Source: Cyclina sinensis
Taxonomy: Eukaryota > Mollusca > Bivalvia > Venerida > Veneridae
NCBI GenBank assembly: GCA_012932295.1
Contig: JAAONU010000016.1
Location: 14,114,111 to 14,178,110 of the forward strand
Reading direction: 5' to 3'
Length of the DNA: 64,000 nucleotides
This document shows positions 25,736 through 38,211 of this stretch, in pieces. Each line of letters begins with the position of its first letter. Position 1 is the stretch's first letter. The position numbers and the translations under genes were made by a program. The notes under the pieces were generated by a model, which searched no databases, had not been told where the DNA came from, and saw only the letters and a program-made list of their open reading frames with translations.

Positions 25736-26861
25736 ACATTCGATATACAACACTTTTAGTGAGAGTACTGGTTCGAATACAAGTAGCAATCATCGAGAGG
25801 GATTAATTGTTCTGAGTTGCAATAACTTGCTCCACATTCGATGTAAAATGAATAAGTTTAAATAGATATAGAACTATGTGTTGTTTATTCCGACATCAGT
25901 TGGTTACTGGATAGAATAGAAGCATACGAAACATAAAGATATTTCAATCATTTCCATATTGCGCTTCCATTCCAAAGCTCGCAGATCTAGCACCGATCAA
26001 ATTAAGACAGTCTGCTTTACTCAAAAAAGCAACCTGACTTCAAACTGGAGAATGCCGTTCATAACTCTTTAATATCTTACTCCGATTATTCGATTCTTTT
26101 GATGAAAGATTAATGATAAAAATATGTATTCTCTGTTGGCCAATCAACGGATTTTCAATTTAGAGAGAACAATGAATTGCTTCAGGTCAACTCCTTTTTT
26201 GACTTCCTCAGTTACGGTCCAACTATGTTTTCACATTGCTTTTTGGTATCTAAAGGTGTCCTACGTTCAGACCATTGGTTTTCTAGTCGCACCTCTGTAC
26301 ACTGGAATACGCGCAACAGATTTAAACCCAAGAACCGACGGAACTAAAGTCGCGTGTTTAGTTGCCATGGCTCTGTAATTAGGGCGCAAGGATACGGAAA
26401 TAGAAAAAAAGTCTGTCATTTTTCTCAGTCTGAAAAAAATCAAGCTTTGCTTCTCGGAAAGCACTTTATTTGATCAAGGCGTGCATACTACCACCTTCAT
26501 TAGCGGTACATTCCAAAGGATGAACTGCATTTTTATCTTGATATTGGAATGCTAATTATCAAGCGCATTGTGGAAATGCTAATAATCAAGTGCGAGTTGA
26601 CTTTGTTCAGGTTTAGGAAACTCGTCGGTAAATACTCGTTAACATAAAATTGGTTTATTTTTCGATGCAGCATCTTCGTGTATGTGTTTTTATCACTTTT
26701 AATTAAGCCTGGTCATACATGCGTGGAGAAATAGAGGGTACGTGCTTGTTCACTATTTAACGTTAAATGGACAACATTAGTTATTTTTTATTGAGATATC
26801 TACCTATTTTGGGTACGTACCGGTTTTTCCTATGATCTAGTCACCTTGAAAAGTTTTAGTT
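25736..26861. other. Intergenic, no gene seen
   Basis: Mixed-composition sequence with short open frames only; no splice-consistent exon or recognisable protein was found. Confidence 0.4.
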
Positions 26862-27062
26862 ATGTGAAGAACAGTGCACGATGCAGAAAGCATCGCATTT
26901 CAGAGACACTCGAAGCTGATTCTTTTACATTCACAGTGTATGGCACCGGTTCATGGGTATTTTTCTTGTCTCATCCGAAAGTGGAGGTGCAGGAGATCAA
27001 ACTCGCGACCATTTCCCAGTCCAGCGCGTTACCACTGAACTACTGTTCCGTCCCTGATTGAG
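26862..27062 (-). repeat. tRNA-derived SINE copy
   Basis: The minus strand reads GTAGTTCAGTGGTAACGCGC (box A region), CTGGACTGGGAAATGG, then box B-like GAGTTTGATCTCC. It is the same family as 13498-13705, sharing the 'gctgattcttttacat' tail (plus-strand reading). Confidence 0.6.
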
Positions 27063-27211
27063 ATACCTGACAAGAAGTCGGTTTATCTTTACAGTATACA
27101 AGACTTTACGGGTTTCAACACGTTCTACTATACTTAGATCACCGGTTTACAATGCTCAAATTTGTAACCTGCGGTCTATTAATATTGTTATCAATTATCT
27201 TAAAGCTTTAT

Positions 27212-29106
27212 CACGCCTGGTAAACAACAGAGCTACCTCTTTCGGAGGTATACGGTAAATCGCTCTATCGCTACTTCCGAGGTAGTACATGTCGCTAAAT
27301 GTGAGTGTCAACAAAGGTAAAATATTTTCATATTTTATACTTTTTGTAAATTCAGAATCGAATATCGAAAATCGAAGAATGCTATACCATGTAGATTTGA
27401 TTTAAGATTCCAGGGAACGTAAAGTTGGTGAATTTATCTTTCAAATGTAGTTGTGGCGGTGTTTCCAAGTTAGCGAATTTAGCGTTGAAATGGGCCGTTT
27501 CGTCATGAAAGTAGTGTTTTTGCCTCTCATTTCATTTAAACAGCAATTTAGATTAAACAGAAATACGTTTCAAGTAGATGTTAGGTCTAGAATGCAAATG
27601 AAATCTAAATCACAACAAAAACTTAGTTATTAAAGGCAATATATGATATTTTTTTTAGAGACAGCTCTGTCGTGAAGGAGGTAGTCATGTCGTCAAGGAG
27701 ATAGCTCTATGGTTATAGGTTTATATTTCATCTACACGATTTTTCTACGGTCTTTTCCTGTTCTCAGTTTTAGGTCTTAATACTTTTTTCACTGTATCGC
27801 ATACTTCAAACGTCTTCAGTACTTAACCATTTAACAACGTCCATGAAAAGAAAGGCAACGTTATTCAAAGGAAACTGTTTTTTCGATACTAACTTAAGGA
27901 CTGATAGAACTTCTTTTTTAGATCGCATTTTTCAATTTCCAAAATAACATCGTCAAGTTCTCTGTATATTTCGTCTTCCACAGTCAGTTTTTCTTACACA
28001 GTTGTTGAAGGGTCGCTTTCAATGTCAGTTTCAGTATATGGTAATGTTTCATCTTCGTCGCTATATGTTTCAATAAAATCATTACTGTTGATCTTTTCTT
28101 CGTTATGTTGTGAAGTTCTTTTTGATGTCGGTCGATTGGTTAACTCATTTTTCCTTTCTAAAGTGATTGCACGGTTACATTTTAGAGGAGACGGCGTAAA
28201 TATTCTGATTTTTTTCAAAAGTGGACATTTAAAAGGTGTAGAACTTTTGTTATGGACCATTTTTCTTTTTTGTTGGGTTTTTGGTGTACTCTTTTCCAAG
28301 GGTTTCTGAATACAATTAAAGTTTTTTAAATGTACAGGTGCTTTCCATTTTGAGCTGGTATACTCCTATCTACCCTTTTTCCTTCTACACAGAAAACTTC
28401 GTCGCACTTTCTCTTTAAATGCAGTCATCTGAAACGAATCATTTACTTAAGATTGTTTTTATTTACAAAGTTATATACAATAAACATGTATTTATTTTTT
28501 ATTTACACAATTATATACAAACATGACATTGTATTTATAAGAAGAACTTCTAGATGTTACTGAATAAAGCAAACAATCGGAAATTTCTGTGAATAATCCT
28601 TTAACCATAGAGCTATCTCCTTGACGACATGACTACCTCCTTCACGACAGAGCTGTCTCTCAAACATAAATAACATATATTTCCTTTAATAACTAAGATT
28701 TGGGTGTGATTTAGATTTCATTTGCATTCTAGACCTAACATCTACTTGAAACGCATTTCTGTTTAATCTAAAATGCTGTTTAAATGAAAATACGAGGCAA
28801 AAAACTACCTTCACGAAGAAACGGCCCATTTCAACGCTAAATTCGCTAACTGGGAAACACCGCCACAACTACATTTGAAAGATAAATTCACCAACAATAC
28901 GTTCCCTGTAAGCTTTAATCAAATCTACATGGTATAGCATTCTTCGATTTTCGATAAACGATTCTAAATTTACAAAAATATAAAATATGAAAATATTTTA
29001 CCTTTGTTGACACTCACATTTAGCGACATGCACTACCTCGGAAGTAGCGATAGAGCGATTTACCGTATACCTCCGAAAGAGGTAGCTCTGTTGTTTACCA
29101 GGCGTG
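27212..29106. mobile_element. Foldback DNA element with ~504 bp inverted arms and 5 bp target duplication
   Basis: Arms 27212-27715 and 28602-29106 are near-perfect inverted copies beginning CACGCCTGGTAAACAACAG. TTTAT lies directly outside both ends (27207-27211 and 29107-29111). The 886 bp centre holds a short basic/acidic open frame (27994-28299, minus). No transposase is recognisable. The 5 bp duplication fits few superfamilies (for example Transib or Ginger-like), but the ends do not match a set I know, so the class is left open. The short frames in each arm (27451-27633 plus, 28686-28868 minus) are mirror images created by the inversion. Confidence 0.85.
27994..28299 (-). CDS. Short ORF inside foldback element
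   Basis: A 101-codon frame encodes a basic N-terminal half (KSTPKTQQKRK, then CPLLKKIRIFTPSPLKCNR) and an acidic tail (ETYSDEDETLPYTETDIE). Past its TAA the same frame stays open for 34 more codons (EKLTVEDEIYRELDDVILEI and on), so it may be a longer protein broken by one stop. It is not a recognisable transposase. It could be captured host sequence or an accessory protein. Confidence 0.3.
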   Translation of the reverse strand: MEKSTPKTQQKRKMVHNKSSTPFKCPLLKKIRIFTPSPLKCNRAITLERKNELTNRPTSKRTSQHNEEKINSNDFIETYSDEDETLPYTETDIESDPSTTV

Positions 29107-29111
29107 TTTAT

Positions 29112-29891
29112 AGTGAATCACGAGTGAAAGTATAACGTGCAATATGTAAGTTATATACACGTCTTTAGCTTCATTTTTTAAAATGTTAAATAACAGAAAG
29201 TTTATCAAATATTACACATGAAATGTATTGTTTGTTAAATGTTTGTATACTTTGTAGCAAACGTGTTGTATTGCAGGCAGATCTAGAGGGGTTTAAGCGT
29301 TGCCTAAGCCCCTCTCTGCTCACCAGCCGTCCCTGATCGCGCGGAACTGTGTTTTTAAACCAACTTTTAACTTATAAATACATTTCACCTTATATATTAA
29401 CACTTTCGCACTTTTTACTTCACATCTCACTTTCTCGCTTTGAAGTCTTCCTTTCAATGCTTTTAAACAACTTTTATCGTGCACAGACGCGCACCTGCCA
29501 GTAATACCCGTGAGGGGAGTCTAGACAGTATCGAAAGATAGATAGATAGAATATATGTACATGTATATCTATGCGGATTGAAGTTCATGTGTCTGACACA
29601 GGTATGTATCAGATCAGTCTAGATTACGAGGTTAAGTGAATGTTTAGCGATGCAAAAAACAAACAAACACAGCGATTGTTAAACACATTTTTAAATATCT
29701 TGTGTTGGCACAGATGGAAGAATGGTGCTGCGATGCAGACCATGTTTGAAAATGTTTTGACAGTATTATGAATACAAATGAAGTTGTACCTCTTCATTTT
29801 CGTGTAAACTCAGGTATTAGTAGTGTGTAACGGATTTTGACTTGTCTTAATCGATTTTATAGATGGTTGAAGGTTTAATCAGTGGCGAAAC
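29112..29891. other. Upstream region of THNSL2
   Basis: Non-coding sequence that should carry the THNSL2 leader and promoter. It includes a short hairpin-like 'aggggtttaagcgttgcctaagcccctct' near 29287 and a 'gatagatagata' run near 29540. No TATA box could be assigned. Confidence 0.35.
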
Positions 29892-32800
29892 ATGAAGTAT
29901 GCTAGTACAAGGGGAGGGATAAGAGACCTTACTTTCGAGGAAGCGCTATTTACCGGATATGCTAGGGATGGTGGTCTGTTGTTACCGCAGCATATACCAA
30001 CAGTGACGTTGGAGACCTTAGTGAGCTGGAAGGACCTTAGTTTTGTGGAACTTGCTAAAAAGATCATTCCGTACTTTGTGTCGGATGAGGAAATACCACA
30101 GTCAGATCTAAATGGTATGTAGTATATCTTTATCATTTTAGAACTCAGCTAAGTTCTGCTACATGACTGTATCACTAAAAAGGTGAACGTCTAGAGAAAC
30201 TAGAGTTCGGGGTGCGTTCTTTGCATTAAACCTTTTTGAGAAATGAATGTAGATTTTGTGAAGTGTGGAGGTCGAAAGAGAATCTCTCTTTCGGTGAGAT
30301 TCGAACTCACGGATTAGGAGTCCGTTGCTATTAACCCTACGCCACTCTTCCTCCACATCATTCTTTGCATTATACCTTTTTGAGAAATGAAATGTAGATT
30401 TTATAGAAAGCACCATTTTTTCGTTTCGTGGGTATCGGTTCTTGGGATGGGGGGCAGCTTCAAAGATGTCTTACCCAGTAATCGCACCAGTGTGAAGTGT
30501 GGACACTTTTGTTGAGATTCGAACTCACGGATTAGGAGTCCGTTGCTCTTACCCCTACGCCACTCTTCTTCCACATCATTTATCACATTTATCAGTTTTA
30601 TGCAAATTTTAATCCCATTCAAATATGTTGCTTGTTGATTTCCACATATTTAAATGATCAGATTTTCCCCCCCTAGATTTACTTGAGAAAGCATTTTCTA
30701 CATTTTCCTCGCCGGAAGTTGCCCCGATAGCACGGTTAAAAGACGGTGTCAATATACTGGAACTTTTTCATGGCAACACTTGGGCATTCAAGGACCTCGC
30801 TCTCTCAGTTGTTGGTCAGCTCATCAATTATGTTTGTTCTAGGAGTAAAACACACTATACAATCGTTGTAGGTAAGTCAAAAGCTTTTAAAAACATTTCT
30901 TCCTGTCAAAATGAGATATACCATACCGTGAAACGTTCCACGTATCTTTGAAAGTTAATGATTTATCAGACTTGCACTCTGTCCGTTAATACATTTTAAG
31001 GGTTTTTGAATTCTGATTATCTGTTCAAAGTTATTCCTACATCCAAACAGTTTAAGTGTCTCTTTAGACTATCAAATCTACTGTAGTTTTATTTATAAAT
31101 CTAAACGATAACGGCTAAGTCAAATCGTACCAAGCAACATAGCCGTGTTTCAAAGACTATGACATTTTAAGGAACATCTGGGGACACTGGCAGTGCGGCT
31201 ATAGAGGCAGTCCGAGGTCTCCAATGGGTGGACATTATTGTGTTATTACCACGTGGACGGACGTCTTTCATACAGGAAAAACAGATGACCACAGTGATAG
31301 AAGACAACGTACACGTGTTCAGAGGTACTATATACACCTGGAACTGCCGACCAAATACGTCTTACAGCTTCTCTATATTGTCTACAGTGATTTTATAATC
31401 AAAATTGCATACGTTCGCGACAAGGCAATGAGACTGTGGGTGTGTATTTATAGGGATTCGAATCAGGAATGTTTCTAGTACATTGTATATTAAATATTTT
31501 CTTATATGTTGAAATTTCATTGCAATGCAACGTACATAATTTTATATATCATGGAGACTGATGATCATAATAAGAAATGATTTGTGTTATTTTGAATACT
31601 TTCTGATATCAATATGCATTAATTTTACAAGATAAATCCCATTTAACAGTTGATGGTACATCAGATGACATTGACCTTGTAATAAAGCCATGTTTCCTTG
31701 ACGACGAGCTTCGCAAGAAATATCATCTAACAAGCATAAATTCCATCAATTGGTCTCGTATCATGGTTCAGATTGTACACTATTTTTATGCCTACCTAAA
31801 GGTATGTATACATCTAAAATTTAGGAAGATAAACTTTTTACTATGTACACTTTTTATGTTAGGGAAGATATATATGCTACTACAATAGTCATGCAATGTT
31901 GTGTTTCATTTACTGGCCTCTAAAATTTAAACTTTCTTCTTCCAATATCAGGGCACATATAGAATCCTCTAATGACAGATCGAAGATCTAAAACTTGTTG
32001 CACCAGGATTCACAGATTTTGCGCGTGCTTAACATCGTCAGGGAAACCAGCTGGAGACTGGAGCCCTGGCTGGATTCGTACCAGCGACCCTAGTCCCCAA
32101 AGCGGGACACCACCGTTCAACCTCTTCGCCGCTGTCTTCCACTTTTCGTGCATTTAAAAGATATAATACCTATATCAGTAAGAAACGCTCACCATTAACT
32201 ACAATGAAAACGACGGTTAGAGAATAAGTAGTAGATTTTAATGGACACATTCATGAGCGTCTGAAAATACTACAAGAACAACAACAAATAACAAATAAAA
32301 AGGTGTACACATTATGACATTGTAACTTTCAGATGTGTGATGATAGTTGTGGGCCCGTAGAAATAATTGTTCCCACAGGAGCTTGTGGAAATGTTACTTG
32401 TACGTAATTATTTTATACCCCGAAGAATATATCTTTTATAATGCAATAATTATCATTTTTCATTCCAATTATACTATTTTCACATAAATTCCTCGCAAAA
32501 ATGTGCGACACCATTATGGTTTGTAAAGATAAAATTTCACTTCCAGTCATTTCATAGATCATCATTGGAAAATTTCAAATAAAATATATTTCATGTGATA
32601 TGTTTAAGAAAACTACTTCTTAGAATAAATGATTTGCTGTACATGAAAAAGTTAAAATATAAGAAGAAACCATTGTTTGTGAAGGAGGTTGGTTTCATTA
32701 CTGTAAAATATAACCAGTTTACATTTATAAATCTGCCAGAAACAGTTAAAATTACAGCTGGCTGTATTGCCGCAAAAATGGGTCTACCAATCAGGCTTGT

Positions 32801-34437
32801 TTGTGCTGTCACGTGCAATGACATAGTTTCACGTACTTTTTCCAAAGGAGACTTCAGCATGACGTCAAACGTGACGCCAACATTAGCACCTGCGATGGAT
32901 ATACAGGTTAGACACAATTATCGCATTTTCATTTAAAACACCCGCCGTATGATGTGATGTTTACAGAAATACAGAAAGTCAACAAAACATATTATATCTT
33001 CCATTAGAAGGGGTCGGTCTTTGGGTTGTCACTCTTTTTTTCCAGCTCATAATAAATGTCGCTTATGAAATGTTTTATAACTGCCAGTTTATCTTAGTTT
33101 TAAAACAAAAAGAAAGCAGTTTCAGGAGGTTTGAAAACAACAAAGAAATGTTGTATTTTTATTTTCTTATAGCTATTTCTCACTTTTTCAATAATATTCT
33201 ATCGTACGAGAAATGGTCTGTTGTGTTAATTCATCCATGAGACACCTCTAAAAACTCCAGAACAACTTTTTTGCAAATGTAATTTTTCATGCCCGCTGCC
33301 GTTTTACACGTTGATTTATTTTCAGAGCACTGTTGGGCTTATGTATGATTTTGCTGTTACAGATTCCGTATAACATGGAACGTATTTGGCATATCTTTAG
33401 TGAAGGGGACACCACTCTTGTCTCCGCTATGATTGGCGAGTTCGAAAAGAGCGGTTCCGTTAAGGTCCCAGAAAGTCTCGCACAGAAAGTATGTTACGTT
33501 TTGCTAACACAGATGCAATAATTAGAGAAAAACTTATGATTACTGAAGACTGTAAGGCTTTTTTTCAGCTGCTCAATTTAGAGGTTTGTTTTTTACTTTC
33601 TTTATATCATAGAAGTCTACTGGAAGGCAAGCTTGTTAAGGGCCACTTTGAGTTACAGACAAGTTTTTGTCACGTTTGTTACTTTTACAGATATCTTCTG
33701 TTATTGTTGATACATACGTAGCCACAGACGATGTTGTCAAGGAAACGATGTCGAAGATATGGAAAGATAACTCTTACCAAGTGTGTCCCCACACATCCAT
33801 TGCTGTAGCATATTACCTTAATCAAAGGTATATATATAAAATTAGAAAACAAAACAAAACATTAATAATTGTGTTTTTTGCCCAGTCAGAACACATTGAT
33901 ATTATTCATACCATATCCCATTGTATCTTTTTATATCTAAAAAGTGTACTTGATCTGTTGGCACACTTTGTCTGCAGGGACCAATTTTTGTTTCACAGTA
34001 CTCGTTTAAGTCAATAACTAGTATGAAAAAACAACTGTGACTATTAGACACTCGTGACCGAAGTGCAGCCGATATTTTTGAAAACGGGTTTATTCGTTAA
34101 ACCCAAAATATCTTTATAGCTACCCTGGGATTGCAACATGGATTTAACGTACACGTTCAATTGTTTCTTTAAGATAAGGAAATACACTGGTGCAATGTTT
34201 TATGTATTTAATTGCAGAGATAAGGATGACTCAAGAATTCCTAAAATTTGCATAGCAACAGCGTCTGTTGCCAAGTTTCAGGAAGCAGTCAGAGCGGCAG
34301 GACTTCCGGTTCAACATGATGACAGAGTTACTGCCCTTGAAGCCATGAAAACAAAATATGAAGACATGGAAATAGGGGAAGACTGGGAAAAGATTTTGAG
34401 ACAAAAGATTATGAATATAAATAACTTGAAAATATAG
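29892..34437 (+). CDS. THNSL2: Threonine synthase-like 2
   Basis: A PLP fold-type II enzyme of the threonine synthase family; the animal protein acts as a phospho-lyase on O-phosphohomoserine-type substrates and does not make threonine. Nine exons: 29892-30114, 30677-30871, 31172-31324, 31650-31801, 32333-32399, 32758-32906, 33363-33488, 33691-33827 and 34218-34437. All phases join, giving 473 residues (human about 484). Residues 110-115 (WAFKDL) hold the PLP lysine K113. [10 protein letters not shown] at about 140-149 is the phosphate-binding loop. [34 protein letters not shown] and [11 protein letters not shown] match the family in order. The start MKYASTRGG matches the family's N terminus. 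Exon 3 uses an AAG acceptor. Introns contain SINEs (30270-30585, 31985-32160). Confidence 0.95.
30270..30585 (-). repeat. Two tRNA-like SINE copies in THNSL2 intron 1
   Basis: Copies at about 30282-30360 and 30505-30583 share, on the minus strand, 'gaagagtggcgtaggg', GCAACGGACTCCTAATCCGT and GAGTTCGAATCTCA. The anticodon arm forms a 5 bp stem with loop CTCCTAA (anticodon CCT, Arg-like). A shared 'cattcttTGCATTA.ACCTTTTTGAGAAATG' flank shows the two arose by duplication. Acceptor stems are absent. Confidence 0.65.
31985..32160 (-). repeat. tRNA-like SINE in THNSL2 intron 4
   Basis: The minus strand reads 'cggcgaagaggttgaacggtgg', GTCCCGCTTTGGGGAC (anticodon-arm-like) and a weak box B 'ggtacgaatcc'. 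Intronic; a SINE relic is the best fit. Confidence 0.4.
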
Positions 34438-35280
34438 ATAATAAGTCCAAGTATGGTTTTTATCATTATGAATCAGCCAAAGAAGCGCATGTTCGGGATT
34501 TTAAAAAATTGTGAACTATTTCGTATGCGAACTTAGTCGTTGTAAAATCAGTGTTGGACCTACACTTACGAAGTGTGTTTTGTACATTATTAATTTTTTA
34601 ATTGCCATAGGAGAAATTGTTGATACTACTATTTTTAATTCAGGAAGACATATGGCGTTAACTTGGGCATCCGTCCAACGTCGAATGTTTGAAAATGTAT
34701 CACATTTCTAAGTTGCATGATTATTTGTAAATATATCTCAAAACTTCCGTGTACCTACACGCTTTACTAGATTTTTTTAAAACACTGAATAGTGGTTGAA
34801 ATTTTAGAAACAATCTATATCGCTATTTGTTCTAATACCAGTATTTCATCCAAGTAGCACAATAGTATATTGCAAAGAACACAGTCTTTCAAGATCGGAA
34901 CATATTTTACAGAGGAAGTGTAACAGCATGTATCTTTAATTTATCAACTATTTAAACTCGAATTGCTTCTTTTGTGTTGTACCTTCACATGTCTATAACA
35001 GTGTAAATTTGATAATTATCTGTTTTATTTCGACTGCGATAAAAGAAATTCATGTTTACATCACACGGTCACGAGGTACTAATCCAGACGGAACTAGTCA
35101 TGGGGCACAGAAATAGTAAGAGCCTCCACCCCTTCGTGTCTGTATGAAATGCGCGTGTCTGTTTCTGTTACTTGAAGCTTGAAAAACAATAAACATTGCA
35201 CAAACTTGAAGACAAAAGAAGTCAATGTACACACTAACATGACTCTACATGTACAGAAGACATTGCGGTAGAGATAACTG
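34438..35280. other. Convergent 3' ends of THNSL2 and the galactosyltransferase gene
   Basis: The two genes face each other across 843 bp. A minus-strand AATAAA (TTTATT at 35024-35029) could end the galactosyltransferase transcript about 250 bp after its stop. A plus-strand AATAAA lies near 35188; if THNSL2 used it, the two 3' untranslated regions would overlap. Confidence 0.35.
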
Positions 35281-38211
35281 TTACACGACGTAAAATTTTC
35301 CATTTGTTTTGTTCATGAAAATGTGCTCATCTCTCACAATTTGTGATCGAATATGTCTTTCGGGACGATTTATTTTCACATTCTTTACCTGAACAGGTTT
35401 GTAACAATCCGCTTCTTTTGTTTTCAACCCTTCCCATATTTCATTTTGCATAAAGTCAGTGACTTTAGTGGCAGAGATTCTTACAGTATTTTTGAATTCA
35501 CAAGGTTTTGGCTTCCTTTCGAACCAGTGCGTGAATCCAGGGACGTCTACCAGTACGGCATTCAAAAAAGTTCGCACTATCCCCGTAACAAAAACGTCTT
35601 CAATATTTAGATATGGCAGTAAACCGGCAGTGTAATAGATGTGAGGCGCCATGTTACCGGAAATGACGTACGTATTTCCACAGGTGTAAGTTGGATAGAC
35701 GCTGTGCGGGTATGCTCGCGTTGCGACTGCCCATCGTCCTGTTCTGAACACATCCGACTTCATAAGGGCATGGCCAAATACTACACCGTGTTTTTTCTTC
35801 TCTCGTTTTGCCAGAAAATTTATTAAGTTGTGCACATGAACGAACACATCTTCATCCGCTTTTAGAATATACTTTGCATCTGGACAAAATTCGGCCACCC
35901 AACGAATACCGGTGACTGTTTTATAAGTTAGATTAAAATATGAATCGACGAAATCCGCCTGAACAACATCGCCGTGCATTTTACTTTCTTCTTTTACTAT
36001 GTTGTTACCAAGATCATTGCTCGCTTTTCCGAACAAAAAGATTAGCTTCACATTGTTTTTTAACTGGCCAACTTTTGGCCAGACGCCAGGATTAGCAGCT
36101 CGACCCCATGTGTTTCGAATTGCTAACCGTGTATCGATGTGTGTATGTACAGACAGAACCATTATAACAAGAAATGGCTGTGTAGTATTTCGACAGATGT
36201 CTTTTCCGTCTACTATGAAAGGGAAATCGTAAATGTCGGATCTTGTTGCATTTAAAGTGTAGTTAGAACCAAATGCAGTTCTATTCAGTGGGATTTCAGA
36301 CACGTTTATGCTGTGTATAAAGTCTCTTTTGTTCTCTTTGAGGTCGTTTTTCACAGAGTCTTGTACATCATTTGTGTATAATGATACCATAGCGGGTACG
36401 TTTTGTCTTGTTTCTAGCAATTTCTCTTTCAAAAAGGCTGTGTTCCGATAAGAAATATTCCCAGAATATTGAATGAAAGCTTCCAAAATCTCTCTCTCCT
36501 GTCTGCTATGTCTTAATGTTAATTTTCTTTGCGTGTTTGGTGGAGAATAAAACCCATTCGTGTACTGGCTTTCCGGAGTGACGAGCAACATGAAATAAAA
36601 CATGAAGGCGGAGAAACTAGTTGCAATAAGAAGGCCTTGAACTCTCTTGGAGCAGTATATCTTCCCAAATATGTTCCGGCGGATAAAACGAGTGCACCTT
36701 TTTGCGTGTCGTCTGCAATTAATAACAATAGTGTGAACGATTGGATATAAAAGATTACTATCTTGGCATATTTGGCAAAGGAGTGTTAATTATATGTAAA
36801 CAAGGACTATGTTCTTGTGGGAAGTAAACGTTAGCACACGTACCTTGGTGTCAAGTTCACGTGGTATTTTTTTTGTATCACTTCGTACAGTCCTGATAGA
36901 AAATAGGATCTGACGATAAGTTCTAATAGGGTATCACAAGTTTTTATACTATTGGACAAAATATTTATAAATTAAGTAATTTATGCCCACTTCTTTGGAT
37001 AAAATTTAAAATTACCAGCAACAGTTTTACAACAGAGGTGTGAGGTATAAAAGACAACGACCCTTACATTGGAATGGCCTTGGTTACTTTTACAAACAAA
37101 TATATAAGTTAAGATTATTCCAAATTTCTTCTTAACAAAGCATTGCATTAACTTCTTTCTGCAATTCGCAGAACCCTAATGCAAGTAAAACTTTTTATCA
37201 ATATCTTAAAAGTTACATATTCTGCTAACATTTTACTTACTTTTTCACTACCCTAACCCTATTTCAAAATTACTGATTCTTTAATTCTAAGCCGATTTTT
37301 TTGTGAAACTTGGAAATTCTAGTATTGAACCTTAATACGAGAATTGTAACACTTTTGAAAATCTTAAGATATTATATGTTGTTTTAAATACTTTTTCTGA
37401 CTAGTAGTGTTTACCATTGTTCATAGTTTTTTTTTTAATCCAAGTAAGACAGCAAGGCTCGAACCCCTAATCATAAATCAATTAGAAGGTAAAAAGAGTC
37501 ATTGACCTTTACCTTTCAATCGGCAATCGGAACTTACGAAATAAGCAAAGATTATTAAAAAAAGGAAGTACAGCAAAGACCAGGTAATAATACCACTTAA
37601 ATTATTTAAAATCATGCGAAAATTAGCAATTTGAAAGAACCAAAGCACAAACAACAACATACATACAAATATATCCAGATTTTATCGTAGAATCTTAACT
37701 TATAGACCACACACAGTCGGAACAAAAGTTTCCTTATTTACAAAGTTTCAAAATAGAACATCTGAGACAAAATTTTCAGCATTTTCTTTAAATTTAAATT
37801 TCCTGTACAAATTAAATATTTTTTACCTTTTTTCAAAAGATTATTTCACGTCATTAAATATCTTATTATACTCAGTCTTTTTTTAGATAATTCATAATCT
37901 ATATATTTCTTAGATCATTATTAAGAATTACTGATACGTTATTAAGAATTTAAGACAAAAATATAGTAGGTAAGTATTCATTTATGTAGTAATTTAAATA
38001 AACAGGTATATGTTGCGTGTAATATACTGGTAAAGTAACCAATGTCTATCACCGATATTTTATTTACTTAATATAATTACATACTTTGAGTCTCGAATTA
38101 CAAAAAAATAAAAACAAATAAACACATAAATCTACATTTAACGTACAAACAGATATTTTTGTCACAGATTTCTAAATACTGAAAATAAAATGGTACTCAC
38201 TTGGTCGACAT
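35281..38211 (-). CDS. Beta-1,3-galactosyltransferase family protein (GT31)
   Basis: A type II Golgi glycosyltransferase transferring galactose or N-acetylglucosamine in beta-1,3 linkage. Two coding exons: 38211-38201 (only MST plus two bases, donor GTGAGT) and 36712-35281, joined in phase to give 480 residues. The upstream exon matters: it adds 40 residues in front of the first ATG of the large exon and completes a basic cytoplasmic tail (KRHAKRCTRFIRR) and the signal anchor at about 30-48. GT31 motifs follow in order: RLAIRNTWG, IFLFG, DFVDSYFNLTYKT, YILKADEDVF (DxD-type metal site near 290), YPTYTCGNTYVISG and EDVFVTGI (near 375). NYT, NLT and NTT sequons suit a luminal domain. The exact acceptor specificity cannot be told. 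Confidence 0.9.
36713..38200. other. Intron of the galactosyltransferase gene
   Basis: AT-rich intron with no coding sequence. A short tRNA-like patch ('caaggctcgaaccccta') near 37450 may be a SINE relic. Confidence 0.4.

Noticed and set aside
27451..28868. Two similar 60-codon frames as paired genes
   Set aside because: They are mirror copies produced by the inverted arms of the foldback element.
33512..33563. Extra THNSL2 exon between 33488 and 33691
   Set aside because: An acceptor-like ACACAG is followed by ATGCAATAA with a stop, and the flanking exons already join in phase and match the family without it.
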